Assembly: GCF_036588685.1 (NCBI RefSeq)
Contig: NC_086384.1
Span: forward strand, 12,104,195-12,168,194
Source of the DNA: Mytilus trossulus
Lineage: Eukaryota; Mollusca; Bivalvia; Mytilida; Mytilidae
DNA length: 64,000 bases
Reading direction: 5' to 3'
The notes below the pieces were generated by a model, which saw nothing but the letters and a program-made list of their open reading frames with translations, did not search any database and was not told the DNA's origin. How positions within the stretch are numbered: position 1 is the first letter of the stretch; every line of letters starts with the position of its first letter. Positions 46,264-59,099 of the stretch are shown one piece after another. The position numbers and the translations under genes are program-made.

Positions 46264-46271
46264 TTTATAAG
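46264..46271 (+). promoter_or_regulatory. TATA box of short peptide gene 3
   Basis: TTTATAAG 54 bp before the ATG at 46318, aligned with the TTTATAAA of gene 2. Confidence 0.45.
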
Positions 46272-46317
46272 CAAAAGTATCAAAATTCTAACATAGTTCG
46301 TTAAACCAGACTGCAGG

Positions 46318-48850
46318 ATGAATGAATTTTTGCATCATGCTATTATAGTTGTTTTGGCTGTGGTAATGTTATGGACATATGTTGTCCAAGCTCAAGAACC
46401 TGATAGAGATGGAGATGAAGGATAAATGGTTTGTTTTTATTTATTTTATTGAACCTGGCAATATTGTTGTGTTGTCTTATGACATAAGGGTAAAAAATCG
46501 TGCATTACCTTCTTATCTGTTTTCGAAAGAAACAAGAATAAATTCTTTAATTTTTTTATTTTGAGTGGACATTTAAAACTATGAAAAATGCTTGACAGGA
46601 ATCTAGCTGTTTGATTAAAATAGGAAATAGGAATCGTAATTTCTTTTGTAAATTAATAAATATAGTTTCCTTGTAGATTTAGACATAAGTTAAACATTAT
46701 GATTGTATATGTGACGATAGATTCTTAAGTATGAAAGCATATGATTTAGAAGCTATTAAACCAAGAGTTCCAAATGGTGAAATTGAAATCATCCCTTCGT
46801 AAATTTTACGGACGCCATATGAGTTGGTTGACCTTTCCCTTTTCTGAATTTGACCTTACCGGATTTGTTATAATATGAGCAACACGACGGGTGCCACATG
46901 AGAAGCAGGATATGTTTACCCTTCCACAACACCTGAGATCATCCTTATTTTTCGTTTGGATTCATGTTGCTTATTCTCTGGAGATATTGTGTCATGTGTA
47001 CTATTGTTTGTCTGTTTGTCTTTCTTCATTTTTAGCCATGGCGTTGTCAGTTTATTTGTTCGATTAATGAGTTTGACTGTCCCTCTGGTATCTTGCGTCC
47101 CTCCTTTATTTTTTAGATGTAATTGCATTAAAACTAGTTCTTTTTTAAATATGCAAGTACAAATGTACTTTTTTTAAACGGTGTTTTTATCTATGGCTTT
47201 TATGTTGGTTGTTTTTGTGATTCGTACCGATCTATCTTCTGATGGCAGTCTTTTATGCTGTGATGTTTACAGTAAGTCTTATGATTTGCTGTTATACCTA
47301 TGCCTCAGGTTATGAGGAGATATAAGCGCTCAAAAACGTTCTCTATTCTTTCACATATGTTTTTGCTCGTCCAACGTTAGAGGCCGATAGGTCAATGGTC
47401 TTAATTATACATGTCTGGCGTTTTGTTTTTTTTGCTCATTGTTTTGTTATAACTTGTTATATATCGTTAGTTTTCTCGTTTGAATTGATTCACATTTCAC
47501 ATGAGGGCGTCTGTAACTATATATGGTGTGGTTCCTTTCACATTGTGGAAGGTCGTACATTATCTTCACTTGAACCTTGGTTGATAATGTTTTATTGTCA
47601 ACATTGCCAGATGTTGTTTTATTTTTTATATCAGGTTGATTGTAGCTATAGGTGGCATTACATTTACATTTTCCATCGTTGTTTGGTAATATAAAAAATT
47701 TTCACTAAATTATTACGGTATAAATACATCCCCTGACGTACCAAGTTGATAAAGCCTAATTGTGTTTTAGATACTTGCACAATCAGTTGAAAACGGCTGT
47801 ATGAAAATAAAACAAAAACGCATATCCTGTATCGGTCACGATGTCATTGAAGTTTTGTGTTGTGCTGTTCGTTAATTGTATAACGAAAATATTTTATAAC
47901 TTTACTCGACTGTTATAAATTATTAGTGATAAGTTAATTGTTGCATATCTTAAATGAAGGCAGTCGATGTTTGGTCCTCATTGCTTTTCTACTTTGCTCT
48001 CTTTTTTAAACTTTTTTTTTCGAGCATCACTGATGAGTCTTTTGTAGACGAAACGCGTGTATGAAGCATATAAAATTCTAAATCATGTTGTTGATTATGA
48101 TCATGCTAAATGCATATATCACAAGATGATGCTTGGTCAAGTTTTATGGTTATGGTAATTTTGACGAAAGTTGTGGAGACCTTATACACATCTCTATAGG
48201 AGTAACATCATGGGGGCCACATAGTGCTCATGCTCAGCTTAATATGCCAGCGCACCGTAGATCTTTATTTAACTAGGTTTATTTTGTTTAGCCGTTGTTT
48301 TTATTGTAGCGTATTGCGGGCATGTGTGTCATTATTTCGTCATTCGCATTTCTTTATTTTGACAGTGTAAGTTTTCTTTTTATTCTTTTCTTTGAAATTC
48401 TTTTCACCTTGCCCGAATGAGATTTTTTTCAGTACAACATTTGAAAATATACTCATAAAAAATATAGACAAAAGGAAAAGCTATATATACAACACTGAAA
48501 CCTAATGCAACTGTCAAACTGACCTCTTTCATGAATCTAAGATGATAAGTTTCATTAATACACGTCAAAGACTGATCCTTATCTACCAAATACACATTTT
48601 GACAAATAATGCAATTTTAGGGATGTAAGAACCACCAACTCAAATGTTATTTTTCAGATTTTCTTGAAAAAGGTCATCAGAACGTTGTTGTTGATTTTGC
48701 AGTTTTGTAAAAAGAAAAGTTTTTAAAATGCATCCCTTTTATCTTTTCAGATTGAAACAATGTATTTGAAAAAAGGAAGAACTGACATTAGAAATATCAG
48801 TTTGTTGTTCATTAGCAGTTTACAAAAATAATCGGATGGACTTTTAATAC
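46318..48850 (+). CDS. Short secreted peptide gene 3 (35-residue precursor)
   Basis: Coding exon 46318-46425. The product starts MNEFLHHAIIVVLAVVMLWT and continues YVVQA, a signal-like segment, then QEPDRDGDEG, an acidic decapeptide. Compared with gene 2, the MN start, LWT, Q-A-Q border and DGDEG end are conserved, while the middle of the tail changes (YEADW versus EPDR). The donor ATG/GTTTGT lies at 46429. A non-coding 3' exon starts at 48751 after ATCTTTTCAG and shares GGAAGAACTGACAT-type sequence with the gene 2 3' exon; no clean AATAAA is seen, so the end is approximate. The intron contains family D and C repeats. The N-terminal Gln of both predicted mature peptides could become pyroglutamate. 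Function unknown; I recognise no published family. Confidence 0.6.
46735..47110 (+). repeat. Family D, uninterrupted copy
   Basis: CATATGATTTAGAAGC and CAAGAGTTCCAAATGGTG at the start, GCAACACGACGGGTGCCACA in the middle, AGCCATGGCGTTGTCAG and GAGTTTGACTGTCCC at the end. Serves as a reference for the structure broken by the DIRS element and expanded in the minisatellite. Confidence 0.75.
47965..48090 (+). repeat. Family C copy
   Basis: GGTCCTCATTGCTTTTC, then GAGCATCACTGATGAG and GACGAAACGCGTGTATG; the end is diverged. Confidence 0.55.
48404..48600 (-). other. Possible terminal exon of an unidentified membrane protein
   Basis: The minus-strand frame reads SLTCINETYHLRFMKEVSLT, then a hydrophobic run VALGFSVVYIAFPFVYIFYE, then a basic tail with CC and KNLIRAR before the stop. 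It has an N-glycosylation site before the helix and a basic tail after it, plausible for a single-pass protein, and a TTTGGTAG acceptor-like site upstream. I found no partner exon, so it may be chance. Confidence 0.22.
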
Positions 48851-48899
48851 ATTCTTTTTTTTTATGAAAATGAAAATAATATATCAGTTGTAAAATCAA

Positions 48900-51800
48900 A
48901 GCTGTATTCAAAACCAAATAAATAACATAACTACTTTTTTTTTTACAAATGTACTTGCATACTATATGGCGAAATAACAAAACGGCTTCCTGAAAGAAGA
49001 TAGTACACACGTACATATTTATGCCAAATTAGGAATATGACAGTTGTTATCATTTTGTTTGATGTGTTTGAGTTTTTGATTTTTGCCATGTGATTACGAT
49101 CTATCTTTTTGAATTTTTCTAGGAGGTACTTATTTGTTTTGTTATTTGACTTCCCAATAATCGCATGCAAATGCCTACATATCTAGAGATACAGCTGTCA
49201 GTTCAAGTTGAAGGTTAAACTGTTAGAATCGGTCAAGTGTATAGAACTGCCTAAAGGTGTCAATTTAGAGAAACTATAGAAAAATGTGACAGAGGGCTCG
49301 TGCGAACTCATTTACACATATCCGTATACACAAATGTGTCTTTTTTTAATTTATCATGTTAGAAAATTGTATGAATTTTAAATATATAAATATTCAATAT
49401 AAGGTCAAATTGAAAGTTTCTTGAATTTTGACAAATATATTGTCTTCCCCAAGTTTCTTAGTCTCTTTTGAAAATATCGTTTCCTGTGGTATCTGTTTTA
49501 AGTTTATACAAAAACTGAAAAGGGTCCAACAGCGTTAATCGAATATTTAAACATTGTTTTTGGTGTCACTTGTTTTGTTTTTAGCTGTATTATTTGTTCT
49601 TTATTTCAGTGATTGTACTACCATATACCTATATACCTATAAGAAACCATTATGTTACATGTACATGTAACTGGTCAATATGCTGAAAGAATGAAAAATG
49701 ACAACGGAAGAACAAATGACAAAATATTTTCTTTATTGAAGTCAACGTCAAATACAATAATTTTATTACTGGCGATACTTATTTCTCAGTCATTGTAAAA
49801 CATCAATGGATTATTTTTTAAGTAAAACAAAAATTTGATAAATTAAAGTTTAGTTTTGAGGTGTGCTTCAGCTGACCCCTAAATAAGAATGTGTACTAGT
49901 TCAGATAATTATCTAGCTTTGTTATTGATGTGTTATAGCATCAGATTGCATATGTCGGTATCATGTTTAAATGAGATATCATTTCAATTTAAATCTTACA
50001 AGAAACGGAACAATCTTCATCTTAAGAGTTTTCATTTGTATAAGTGTTGACCTGAAGATAATGCACCAAGCTCATTCATACTTGAGTTCCTTGGTCTATG
50101 CATTTGTATCGAGAATTATAGAACACAATGAAGGTTACGAAAAAAGTTTCGGCTGTGTGGTTTAGCAAAGTGTACACCAAGGAAAAAGGGCGAACGGACC
50201 AATCCATTTGAAATATTTGTAGATACTGAAATCATATAAAAGTTATATAATTATGGACAAAAACTAGAAGAGAGTTAACAAACAATATCATGGGAGACCC
50301 TATAAATCGTTTTCTTTTAAATCTGAAAAGATGTAATACCTGAAAATAATCTCATTTTATGGAATTTTATTAGAATGTCATACAAGAGGTTTTGCTAGCT
50401 GTAAAATCTGATTTAATCCATCATTTTCTACATGAAAGAATGCATGTACCAAGTCAGGCATATGCTTATTGTTATCCATGCGTTTTCTGTATTTGAGCTT
50501 TTTGATTTTGTCATTCGATTATGGACTTTCCGTATTCAATTATCCTCTGGGTTCGATATTATGTTATTTTACTATTTGCTAATACATATATAAGTGTTTA
50601 ATACTACTTTGGTCTTTCCCGCGGGAATAAGGAATCGCTGTATGATTTCAAATATGCAAAGGAGAGGCGAAACAATCAAAGTTATATTCAAACTCATCAG
50701 TTGAAGACTAACCAAAATGAAATCGTTTTGCTAAAAAAACAACAATAGTCAACATGGAAACTTAAAACGAGTTGTCAAAATCTTTAAAATCATAATACAG
50801 CCACGTAGGCATTGAACTCATGTAACGTTCAATGTACACACTAAATGTTTTGAGAAAGTAATATTAAATAAAATCTTCACAAAATAAACATGTAATTAAT
50901 GGGATGAGGTAGAAATGACTTTAAAATAACTACCTGCGAAGACCTATGGGCCGTTTACGCTATCAAATGAAACATCAATACATTATCCAGTGAGATCTTA
51001 ATGATGACACTTACAAGTCGCAAAGTACATCTTCAGTCCACTTCTTGAAATTTCAAGCACAATAAAGGTTTAGCACTATTTCATTCGAGCACTACCGATG
51101 CGTTTTATGGAAAGGAAATTATCTAATGATATGTAGTTGTAAACTTACAGATTCAAACGAACATTTAGGCAAGTTATACATATTTTCGAGCTTTAAAATT
51201 TACCATGACTCTTTAAAATTGTGGATGTGATTAATCGGACTTATCCGATATCTATACTATCAACACCCTAAGCTACGTTTGGTTTCTTTATATCTCTTTA
51301 CTCCTGGTTGTATGTGTTAAAAATTGCAAAAGATCGATCAGCTGCATTGTCCCACCTCTACCTTTCAATTTATTTATAATAGATAATTTTATTCATTGGT
51401 GTAATCCGTCTCTTATGAAAAGTTCGAACATCCTAAATTTAAAAAAACAAATTGATGATTTCCTTTACTTGGACTTGGTCAATATCGCTGCATTAGACTA
51501 TTAGTTTTCAGTGTAAAATAAGTTTCAGTGGTCATTGCCTAAACGCAAGCTTGTCTATCTATTCAACCCTACGTTCATTTACCAGGAAATTATTTTTAAA
51601 AAAGTTCCTATTCCTGAAAGCACAATTAATAAACTTAGCTAATCTGTTAAGGTTTCTCTAATCAAATGTATACTCCTGTTTTAGCGTCTATATACGCATC
51701 CGGTTTGGGAAAATCTTTGTATGCACACTGAGTTTATAAAATGCTTATGGCAGTTAATTATCAGCAATCGTACCATAACAACTTTTTTATATAAAAAATG

Positions 51801-52060
51801 CTATACAATTCAAACAACTTTGATAAAGTACTTCCTTTTCAATACTTTTATGGATTTTGTTCATATTGAAGGTGAAATATACCACTTTTTGAATTCTCAA
51901 GTTTTGAGTTATATATCACCTTCAAATTAACCTTTCAGAGCTCAACATTTTTCAGCAAATTTACTTGGCCACGAACATTTGCGAAAGCAAATTTACAGAT
52001 CTAACATTGTTGGGTTGATGTTTAGACGAGTTGTATAATATATTTTATGACATTTGGAAA
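48900..52060. other. Intergenic stretch with repeat remnants only
   Basis: Holds the dispersed repeat at 49014-49110 and 50440-50560. The frame at about 51540-51930 with several stops might be an eroded element fragment. No gene supported. Confidence 0.4.
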
Positions 52061-52065
52061 AGGTT

Positions 52066-52155
52066 GTTTTACATGCACACGTAAAAAAATTGCGGTTTTT
52101 ATCAAACGCAATCATAGGTTTGAACGTAGTTTTCAATTAAGACTCGTTTATATTT
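52066..52155 (+). repeat. 90-bp direct repeat, copy 1
   Basis: TTTTACATGCACACG, AATTGCGGTTTTTATC, then CATAGGTTTGAACGTAGTTT; matches 52619-52706 with scattered changes. Confidence 0.75.
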
Positions 52156-52618
52156 TTCGTTTGGGCTTGTATCATATTTCCCTCCGGTTTATATGATCCG
52201 TTCATCCTATATTGACTCTTAAAACTCAAGAGTCTATCTAAAAATGAGGGTTCTTTTTATATGGCCTTCCAAATACCGTTTCGATCTCTAACATCACTGA
52301 AGAGACATTTATTGTCGAAATCCGGATCTGGTGTACTAAAAAAATATTGACACCGTATCTTTGTGGCATATTATCGTGGCCACAAGTAATAAACATTTTT
52401 TTTTTCTATTTGGTATTAAATTTATATTAAGATTCATTTTGTTACATCTTGTGATCAATTTTATTTGGCAATCGTCAATGGCAGTCAGCAGGGTTAAAGA
52501 ACATCAGTTGTTCGACCTGTTAGTCAAATACGCTTTGTTTAAATATACTTTTTCACTTTTTTGGTCTTTTGGAAAATGTTGTAAGTGCTGTTTTTAGACC
52601 CTTCCACAACGAAATTTG

Positions 52619-52706
52619 TTTTACATGCGCACGAATAAAAATTGCGGTTTTAATCCAACGTAATCATAGGTTTGAACGTAGTTTTCAATTTAGACTCGTT
52701 TATATA
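52619..52706 (+). repeat. 90-bp direct repeat, copy 2, upstream of the B-box gene
   Basis: Same landmarks as 52066-52155. Its end is about 205 bp before the ATG of the B-box protein. Confidence 0.75.
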
Positions 52707-52912
52707 TATATTTACATTAAGTCATTGACTCTAACACAATGCTAGAGGCAATGACTTTCTTCATTAAGCTATTTTGTTTACGTTCTCCACCCCTTGCTCG
52801 TATCAAAGATAAAGATCTACGATAAACACGGTAACTTCTATATTTAAATAATAAATTTATAAATAGAGTACGTGGCAAATACCATTGAACTTCCGGTTTC
52901 GATTTGAGTAAA

Positions 52913-55900
52913 ATGGCACAGACATCTGCCCAAAAATGTTTCATTTGTACAGACAAGTACAGTGTTTTCTATTGTTATGATTGTCAGCATGCATTTTGTG
53001 CAGTTTGTCGCGAGACACACGATAAGATACCGGCTGTAAGTGGACATACTATAACGGATATTAATGGTATCGACCTTTCAAACGTAAAAAGCGATAAGTC
53101 CAGGTGTGTTACACATGAAAAGGATTATTTATATTATTGTGCAAAATGTAGTGATCTTATATGCGGTAAATGTGTAACATCATCACATAAAGGTCATTCC
53201 TTTTCTGAAATTTCTGAGATCGCATCAGACAAAAGGAAAGTTGCGCAAACAGCTCTACAAAAATTAAAATCGGAAATCGATAACATTTCTAGTTTGAAAG
53301 ATAGTGTACGAGTCCACCACACTGACAAACTACACAATGCCAGTCACCAGAATATAACTGATATCATATCAACATGTGATGACCTTGAGACATTTATTAA
53401 GTCAAAAAGAGATATCAAGAAAACAGAAATTGAAGATAACGAAAGCATTGAACAACAATGCATAGAACAGTTCTTGAAAAACACTGATCGCATTCACGAT
53501 CAATATGTTCAAGTATTAACGGAGCTACAAAATCTTTTATGTGAAAAACATGATATTACATTTTATTCACTCTATACCGCTATTGATAAAGATATCACTT
53601 GCCTAGACGATATCCCAAAGGAGCCGACGTTTCCGACTGTGCCTTCTTTTGACAAAAAAATGCTATGCAAAGAAATCTTAGAATATATTGAATCGAAAAC
53701 AGACGTGAGGTAATGTATAATTTCCTATGGGCTAATGCTTCTGTTCAGTTTCCATAAGGCGTCATAGAGAAGTGAATACAATGTACAAACAGTAAACATA
53801 CAAACAACGCGAACAAACATATTCATAACTAGAACACAAAACTTATTTCATGTGATAAGGTTATAATTAAGAATTAGTAGTAAACCGATGGAAAATCGAC
53901 AAGGTAGAGGTAATAAACATCGCCAAAGGGATTTTTTCGAACAATTAAGAATAATCATTTCATGTCAAAGAACCGATTAAGAGGGTGACCAAACATTTTA
54001 TATTATGTTGATTTAATGTGTTCTGTTCATATGACTTTTGAAGTAATAAACCAACTTCTGAATCCTCAAAAGTTTGATTAGATTATGTTTTGGGACCAGT
54101 AATTATAAGTGTATAAGAGATATAGGTTAGTTAGCTTCCTATCTGATCATCGACCGTGATGGTTGGTTCAGAACAAACCTGTACGAAAACAAAATTAATA
54201 TGTTTTCATTTTCCGATTTTAAACTTTCTATTTTGACAGTACAAAATGCGTTAATCTTATTCGTTTACTTTTCATCTATTACAAATTAAACTCTTCTTTC
54301 AGCCTATGCCAAAACTGTAATAATCTAGAGGAGAAATTAGTTGAAATTATAGAAGAAAAGAAAGAACTTCAACGGTATGATATACAAAGATATATTAAGT
54401 TCGATGTTTTAAAGACTGTAACTTTTAGAGTAATTACAACATGAAAAGTGATTGAAGGAATTGTGTCATCATGTAATACAAGAGCTTTATTTTGTACATC
54501 TTCTGCGATGTAAGTGGACTGTATAATTTTTTTTTAAATTATTTCAGAGATGTAGAAAGGAAGACAGCTGAAAAAAACACTATATCAAAGGAAGTCGAAC
54601 GTTTGCTGAGTTCCATAAAAGATATTCAAATTGCGTAAGTATGCAACTTTAATCTTGAAGGTATTTTTTCCCGGCGTAACTGTGCAAAATAGCCTCTATA
54701 AATAGTCATTAACTTTGTAGCATGTTTTTTTCCTTAAGCATATTATTTTGGAATTGATTGTTTATTGACTAGTTTTAGTATATACATTATACATTCAATA
54801 CCTATTAAAAAAAACAAAGTCTGTTGCCTCTGGTTTGTTGATAAATTAACTCCATAGTTTTATCATGTGTAAAAAGTTCAGTCGGACATGGCTTTTTGAA
54901 GACTGAGATTAATTACTCCATTGATTAAATTTTTAATTACCTTCAACCACATAATGTCGGAATCAGTGTGCAATGACCTATCAGATGGTTCAGAAAAAGG
55001 GATTTTTAAAAGCGACAGTTTCAATTCGTCTTCCTTATTTCAAGCGAAAGTATTTTTATGTATCATATTATTTGAATAAATGAGACTAAAGCTGTAAAAT
55101 GAGACGAAAGCTGTAAAATGAGACTAAAGCTGTAAAATTAGACGAGAAGTAGCATATAAAAATTAGAAGTTTCAAATGTTCATCTTTATTTCTAACCAAA
55201 AGATGTAAAAACAATCACAACATGAAATTATCTGCGGCATCAGTATAATGGAAAATTTGATTAGAAACCAATATTAACTTTGAGTAAACCACAGGTACAT
55301 GTAGCCTCTTATTGTTCATTCACAAAATATTCTCTGACCATATGGTTTTTATTCTATTTTATATCATTTTGATATAAGGATTTTAGTGTAAATGTCATAT
55401 TGCTAATCGTCTTTACACACAGTTCTATAATTTTAAGAACTTGGAGCGAGTGGGAGGTGTAGCAGAGGTGCGGGCTTGCGAAAAAGGTGAATACCGTATA
55501 TTTACAATACTTTACAGAAAGATTGTCCGTAAAGTATAGGAACGGCATCACAAGTTGTTTGAATAGCTGTTCGTAAATGACAACGGATATGTTAAATTGT
55601 TTTAACAACAAATTCGTACTTTTTTTCGAATGTGATCTACCGAATGAAATTTATCACCAGGTTTGTTTCATATAACAAATTTTTAATATGATCAATCAAA
55701 TTGGTGAGAGACGTGAGGCATGGTCCATCTGATATCAACCTCAGAGTCAGTTTTTAGTAGGGTTCGTGTTGGTCAGTCTTTATTTTCTATGTCGTGGTTG
55801 GTGTACAATTGTTTGTCTGCTTCTTTTGTTTGGTTGTAACCGTACAACTACATTCAATTTGTTAATATTCCATACTGATTAACAACATTACTACAACATG

Positions 55901-56576
55901 TAGTCAAGATGTTGGTTCATTTTTATCAACTATCGGAAGTTAAGCAATGGTTTTTTTAATACAACAGGTTCGCAAAGAAATTGAAGGAAAACGACATCAG
56001 AAATCAAACTTCTAAGAGAACGGTATGATGTTTCGTAATATATAGATATAAGAATTCAAGCTAAAATCTTTGTAAGCACTATTCTTTAAAAAAAAAATTG
56101 TCAGATTTTCGAAATCATACTGTTACATCTATGTTGTGCCAACAAAAAATATATCCCACTGACATCTACATTCTTTTCTATTCATAATTTTAAAATAATT
56201 GGTTTTGCAAGTCCTTATAAAACTCCTTGTTATTATTTTAAATGTATGTTAAATCTAGAGAAAATCCTTTTCTCCCGATGATATATCTCAAAGCAAGGTC
56301 GCTGATCTATCTTTTTTTTTTCTTTTTTTTTTTAATCCTTTATGACTTTGAAAAGGCATATCATTTGATCAACAAACATACTCTCAGGAAAAGAGCTTTA
56401 TTAGCACAAAAATGTCAAGCGTGTATAATTTAAAGCGACCTAATGAATTGATATATATACTAGCCTACAGCCTCGATCTACAGTGTACTGCAATTTAATA
56501 AGTTTCTAAACTATTTTTTTTTCAGCCGATATTATTACCACAAAGTCGATGCAAGGGTTTATATTATCACACATGA
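52913..56576 (+). CDS. Double B-box zinc-finger, coiled-coil protein (TRIM-like without RING), five exons
   Basis: Exons: 52913-53709, 54303-54374, 54548-54634, 55968-56022, 56526-56576, all with AG/GT borders and matching phases; 353 residues, stop TGA at 56574. ATG at 52913 is used because the frame has no earlier ATG. B-box 1 spans residues 9-45 (C9, C12, C21, C24, C29, C32, H36, H45). B-box 2 spans 65-95 with all eight ligands (C65, H68, C76, C79, C84, C87, H92, H95). Residues about 100-345 are helical and charged, and exons 2-4 continue a coiled coil (NLEEKLVEIIEEKKELQ). TRIM proteins use RING, B-box and coiled coil for ubiquitin ligation. Lacking a RING and any NHL or SPRY domain, this protein may act as an adaptor or through oligomerisation; mussels have many such TRIM56/TRIM33-like genes. 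AATAAA lies at 56595-56600. Confidence 0.82.
55080..55145 (+). repeat. 19-bp tandem repeat, three to four copies
   Basis: Unit ATGAGACTAAAGCTGTAAA, in the third intron of the B-box gene. Confidence 0.8.
55530..55830 (+). repeat. Family D, diverged copy
   Basis: CGGCATCACAAGTTG at the start and TAGGGTTCGTGTTGG with GTACAATTGTTTGTCTG near the end, in the intron before the fourth exon of the B-box gene. Confidence 0.4.
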
Positions 56577-56600
56577 TTATCAACACAAATACTGAATAAA

Positions 56601-59095
56601 TCAGAACTATTTTCGTGATTTTACTTTTATTAGTAAAAGCTAATATTGTATTTCGGGAACTTTACTCTAATTGATTCTGTCAACAATTGATAACCTCTCT
56701 ATCAAAACTAGTTATTCGTTTATTTATCTATATGTGAATCTGTTTTAATTTTGCAGCGTGAAAAGGTTTAATTGAACGAAAAAGGATACATCTTTTGATA
56801 ACGTTGAATGGTGTACTTGTGCGCATATTTTCAAACCCGCATTTGTTTTGAACATCCTGTGGAAGACTTTGACAACATAACATTTTAATATGCAGAAGAC
56901 TTATATTTTTTTTACAATATTTGTATTGTGAACCCGCGTTTATCCTTTTTATGACATGATTCATGTTTCTTATCTTGAATATACGTATACCTATGGTTTA
57001 GTAAAATTAGTCAAATATGATTTTCTAAGTACCGATATATTGTGCAACTGTCTACTTCTGTTTCTTTTCTTTGCTTTGTTTGATTTTCTATTTTTTTCAC
57101 ATTCACTGGAGAAGAGTTGGTTGGCCGATCACAAATGTTTTTACACAGGACATTTCCCTGAAATTAAGTAAATGCTTTTGTTAGTTGTTTTTTTATTCTT
57201 TTTGTTAAGCATTAAATTATATAAGCGTATTAATTGAATCTGTATTTTGTAGTTTGTTTATTTTATCATGCGGTTTACATGCAATATAAAAAAAATGTGG
57301 ATTTAGAGTTTATCGTTAAAAATACTACCGTTTGAATCAAGAATGACTTGAAAAATCAAGACGTTGAACTACCAAGGATTCCATGCATTCGCACATTTCT
57401 CTGATATTCGGCTACTTAACAATAATATTGAACTTCAAGAAACTTCATTGCCTACCTTTCCTTATTTGTTTTAAAATGAGACCTTTAACATATACGAGTA
57501 TCTTTTCAGTCCTCCTTTGCTTAAAAATCGATGACTCCAACAATAAGTTCAACGTGTTCGTACATTCAGATGAAGGTTAGATTTAAAATTACGTATTAAC
57601 TATATCATTTATTTTTCAAACATTTGTAAAGTGGTACGTTTTAGATACTAAAAGAAGGCGTTTCAACACAATTCATCGCTTTGATACATGTTCTTGTTAA
57701 AACAATGCGTCATACATAAATTTGATAAAGACATTCTTGATCTTAAGCAGCAAAATATACAGTTCAAACAGTACGTCCAACAGTATCGTGAAATGAAACG
57801 GTACACAAATATCCCGCCTTTGTCTATCTAGATGATATGTTGTGTCATTCAAATCAGTGTATACGAAAAACCAACAAGGTCCAACTTAAAAAAATGAACA
57901 TTAACGCGAATAAGTAAAGATGCTTACAAACGTTTTTCAAGGATGATGTCTGCTCCTTTTAGTGTGGAAATATCACATCATAAATTTGTCATTTATTTAT
58001 ACAATGTATAATTAATTGATTGAATATTGCAATTTTTCGTAAAACTATGTAGGCATTAAATATATTGAAAATGAAAAATGGCCTAACATTATCATTACAT
58101 TTGTGTATCATCATCACTGAGTAAATTTTTTCATAAAGATACAAATCAAGATAAATCAAAAGCTAGAGTAAAATCCATGAATCTCAATCGCACTGATACA
58201 AGGCAATGTGTGTCAAAGAGGCAGGCGTCTCCTCTAATGAAACAATTATCAGAATAAGTCAACTTGCAACACTATAAAAGATGTAATAAAATAGTATAAA
58301 AAAATTAAATTAAAGTGATAATACGATTAAATTGTTTTTAAAAGACCTGAAACCGCGATGATGTAATGATAGTGTGTTAACACGCATACACATCATGTCG
58401 TATACTTCCTTGATTGTGATTGTGAATCTTATACAGAGCAATTTCACTTTTTTACCTTGTAACTCTGCTGTAGGAAGTTTTGTCTCAAGACCGCTCCCCT
58501 GCTTAGTTCGGGTAATGTTTACATTCCATATTTAAACACCAAACGACGCAAGACAGAGGGTATGTTAACTATTACCTCCGAATCAAATATATCTTATAGA
58601 AATATAGGCAATAGTATTAGGGGTTCAAAAGTCGTAAGGCCGTTACAATTCTTTAAAACTCTTTGAGAAAAACACCAACTTATGCTATATGAACATGATG
58701 AATGAAATATTAAGGTACATAATAGTCAAAATAAAAATCCGTAAAATTCTACGTAGAAAAAAAGCTGTACAATGAATTTCATGCTTTAGATAACTGATTG
58801 AGAGCCTGTCTCGATTATTAATATGATCAATGTGATTTAAAATGACATTGGAATGACTTTTCCCATGCAAGATAGTGTGTCCAACTCAGTTAATTTTTGA
58901 TAAAAAAGACAATGAGTTCATCAAAACGTTAGATATATAGCAGTATATATCAGTATATAAATGTTCTTCTTTGTCAATATAAACGTACAACCACAGACGT
59001 TTTCTATTTCTTAACGAAAATATTAACGTAGTAACCTTAACATGGTATGATATATGTTAGGTTGACATTGTCTGGTATCAATTGTGATTTTCTAG
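56601..59095. other. Intergenic stretch, no supported gene
   Basis: Only short chance ORFs. A 34-codon frame ending at 57580 loosely resembles the short peptides but lacks their splice donor (see rejected items). Confidence 0.4.
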
Positions 59096-59099
59096 AATA

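Noticed and set aside
50062..50165. Possible short peptide beginning MHQAHSYLSSLV and containing NEGYE
   Set aside because: NEGYE matches the tail of peptide 1 by five residues only. No donor or promoter similarity; likely chance.
57470..57580. Possible fourth short peptide (34 codons ending SDEG)
   Set aside because: The end resembles DGDEG, but there is no signal-like stretch of normal length, no conserved stop-donor block and no TATA match.
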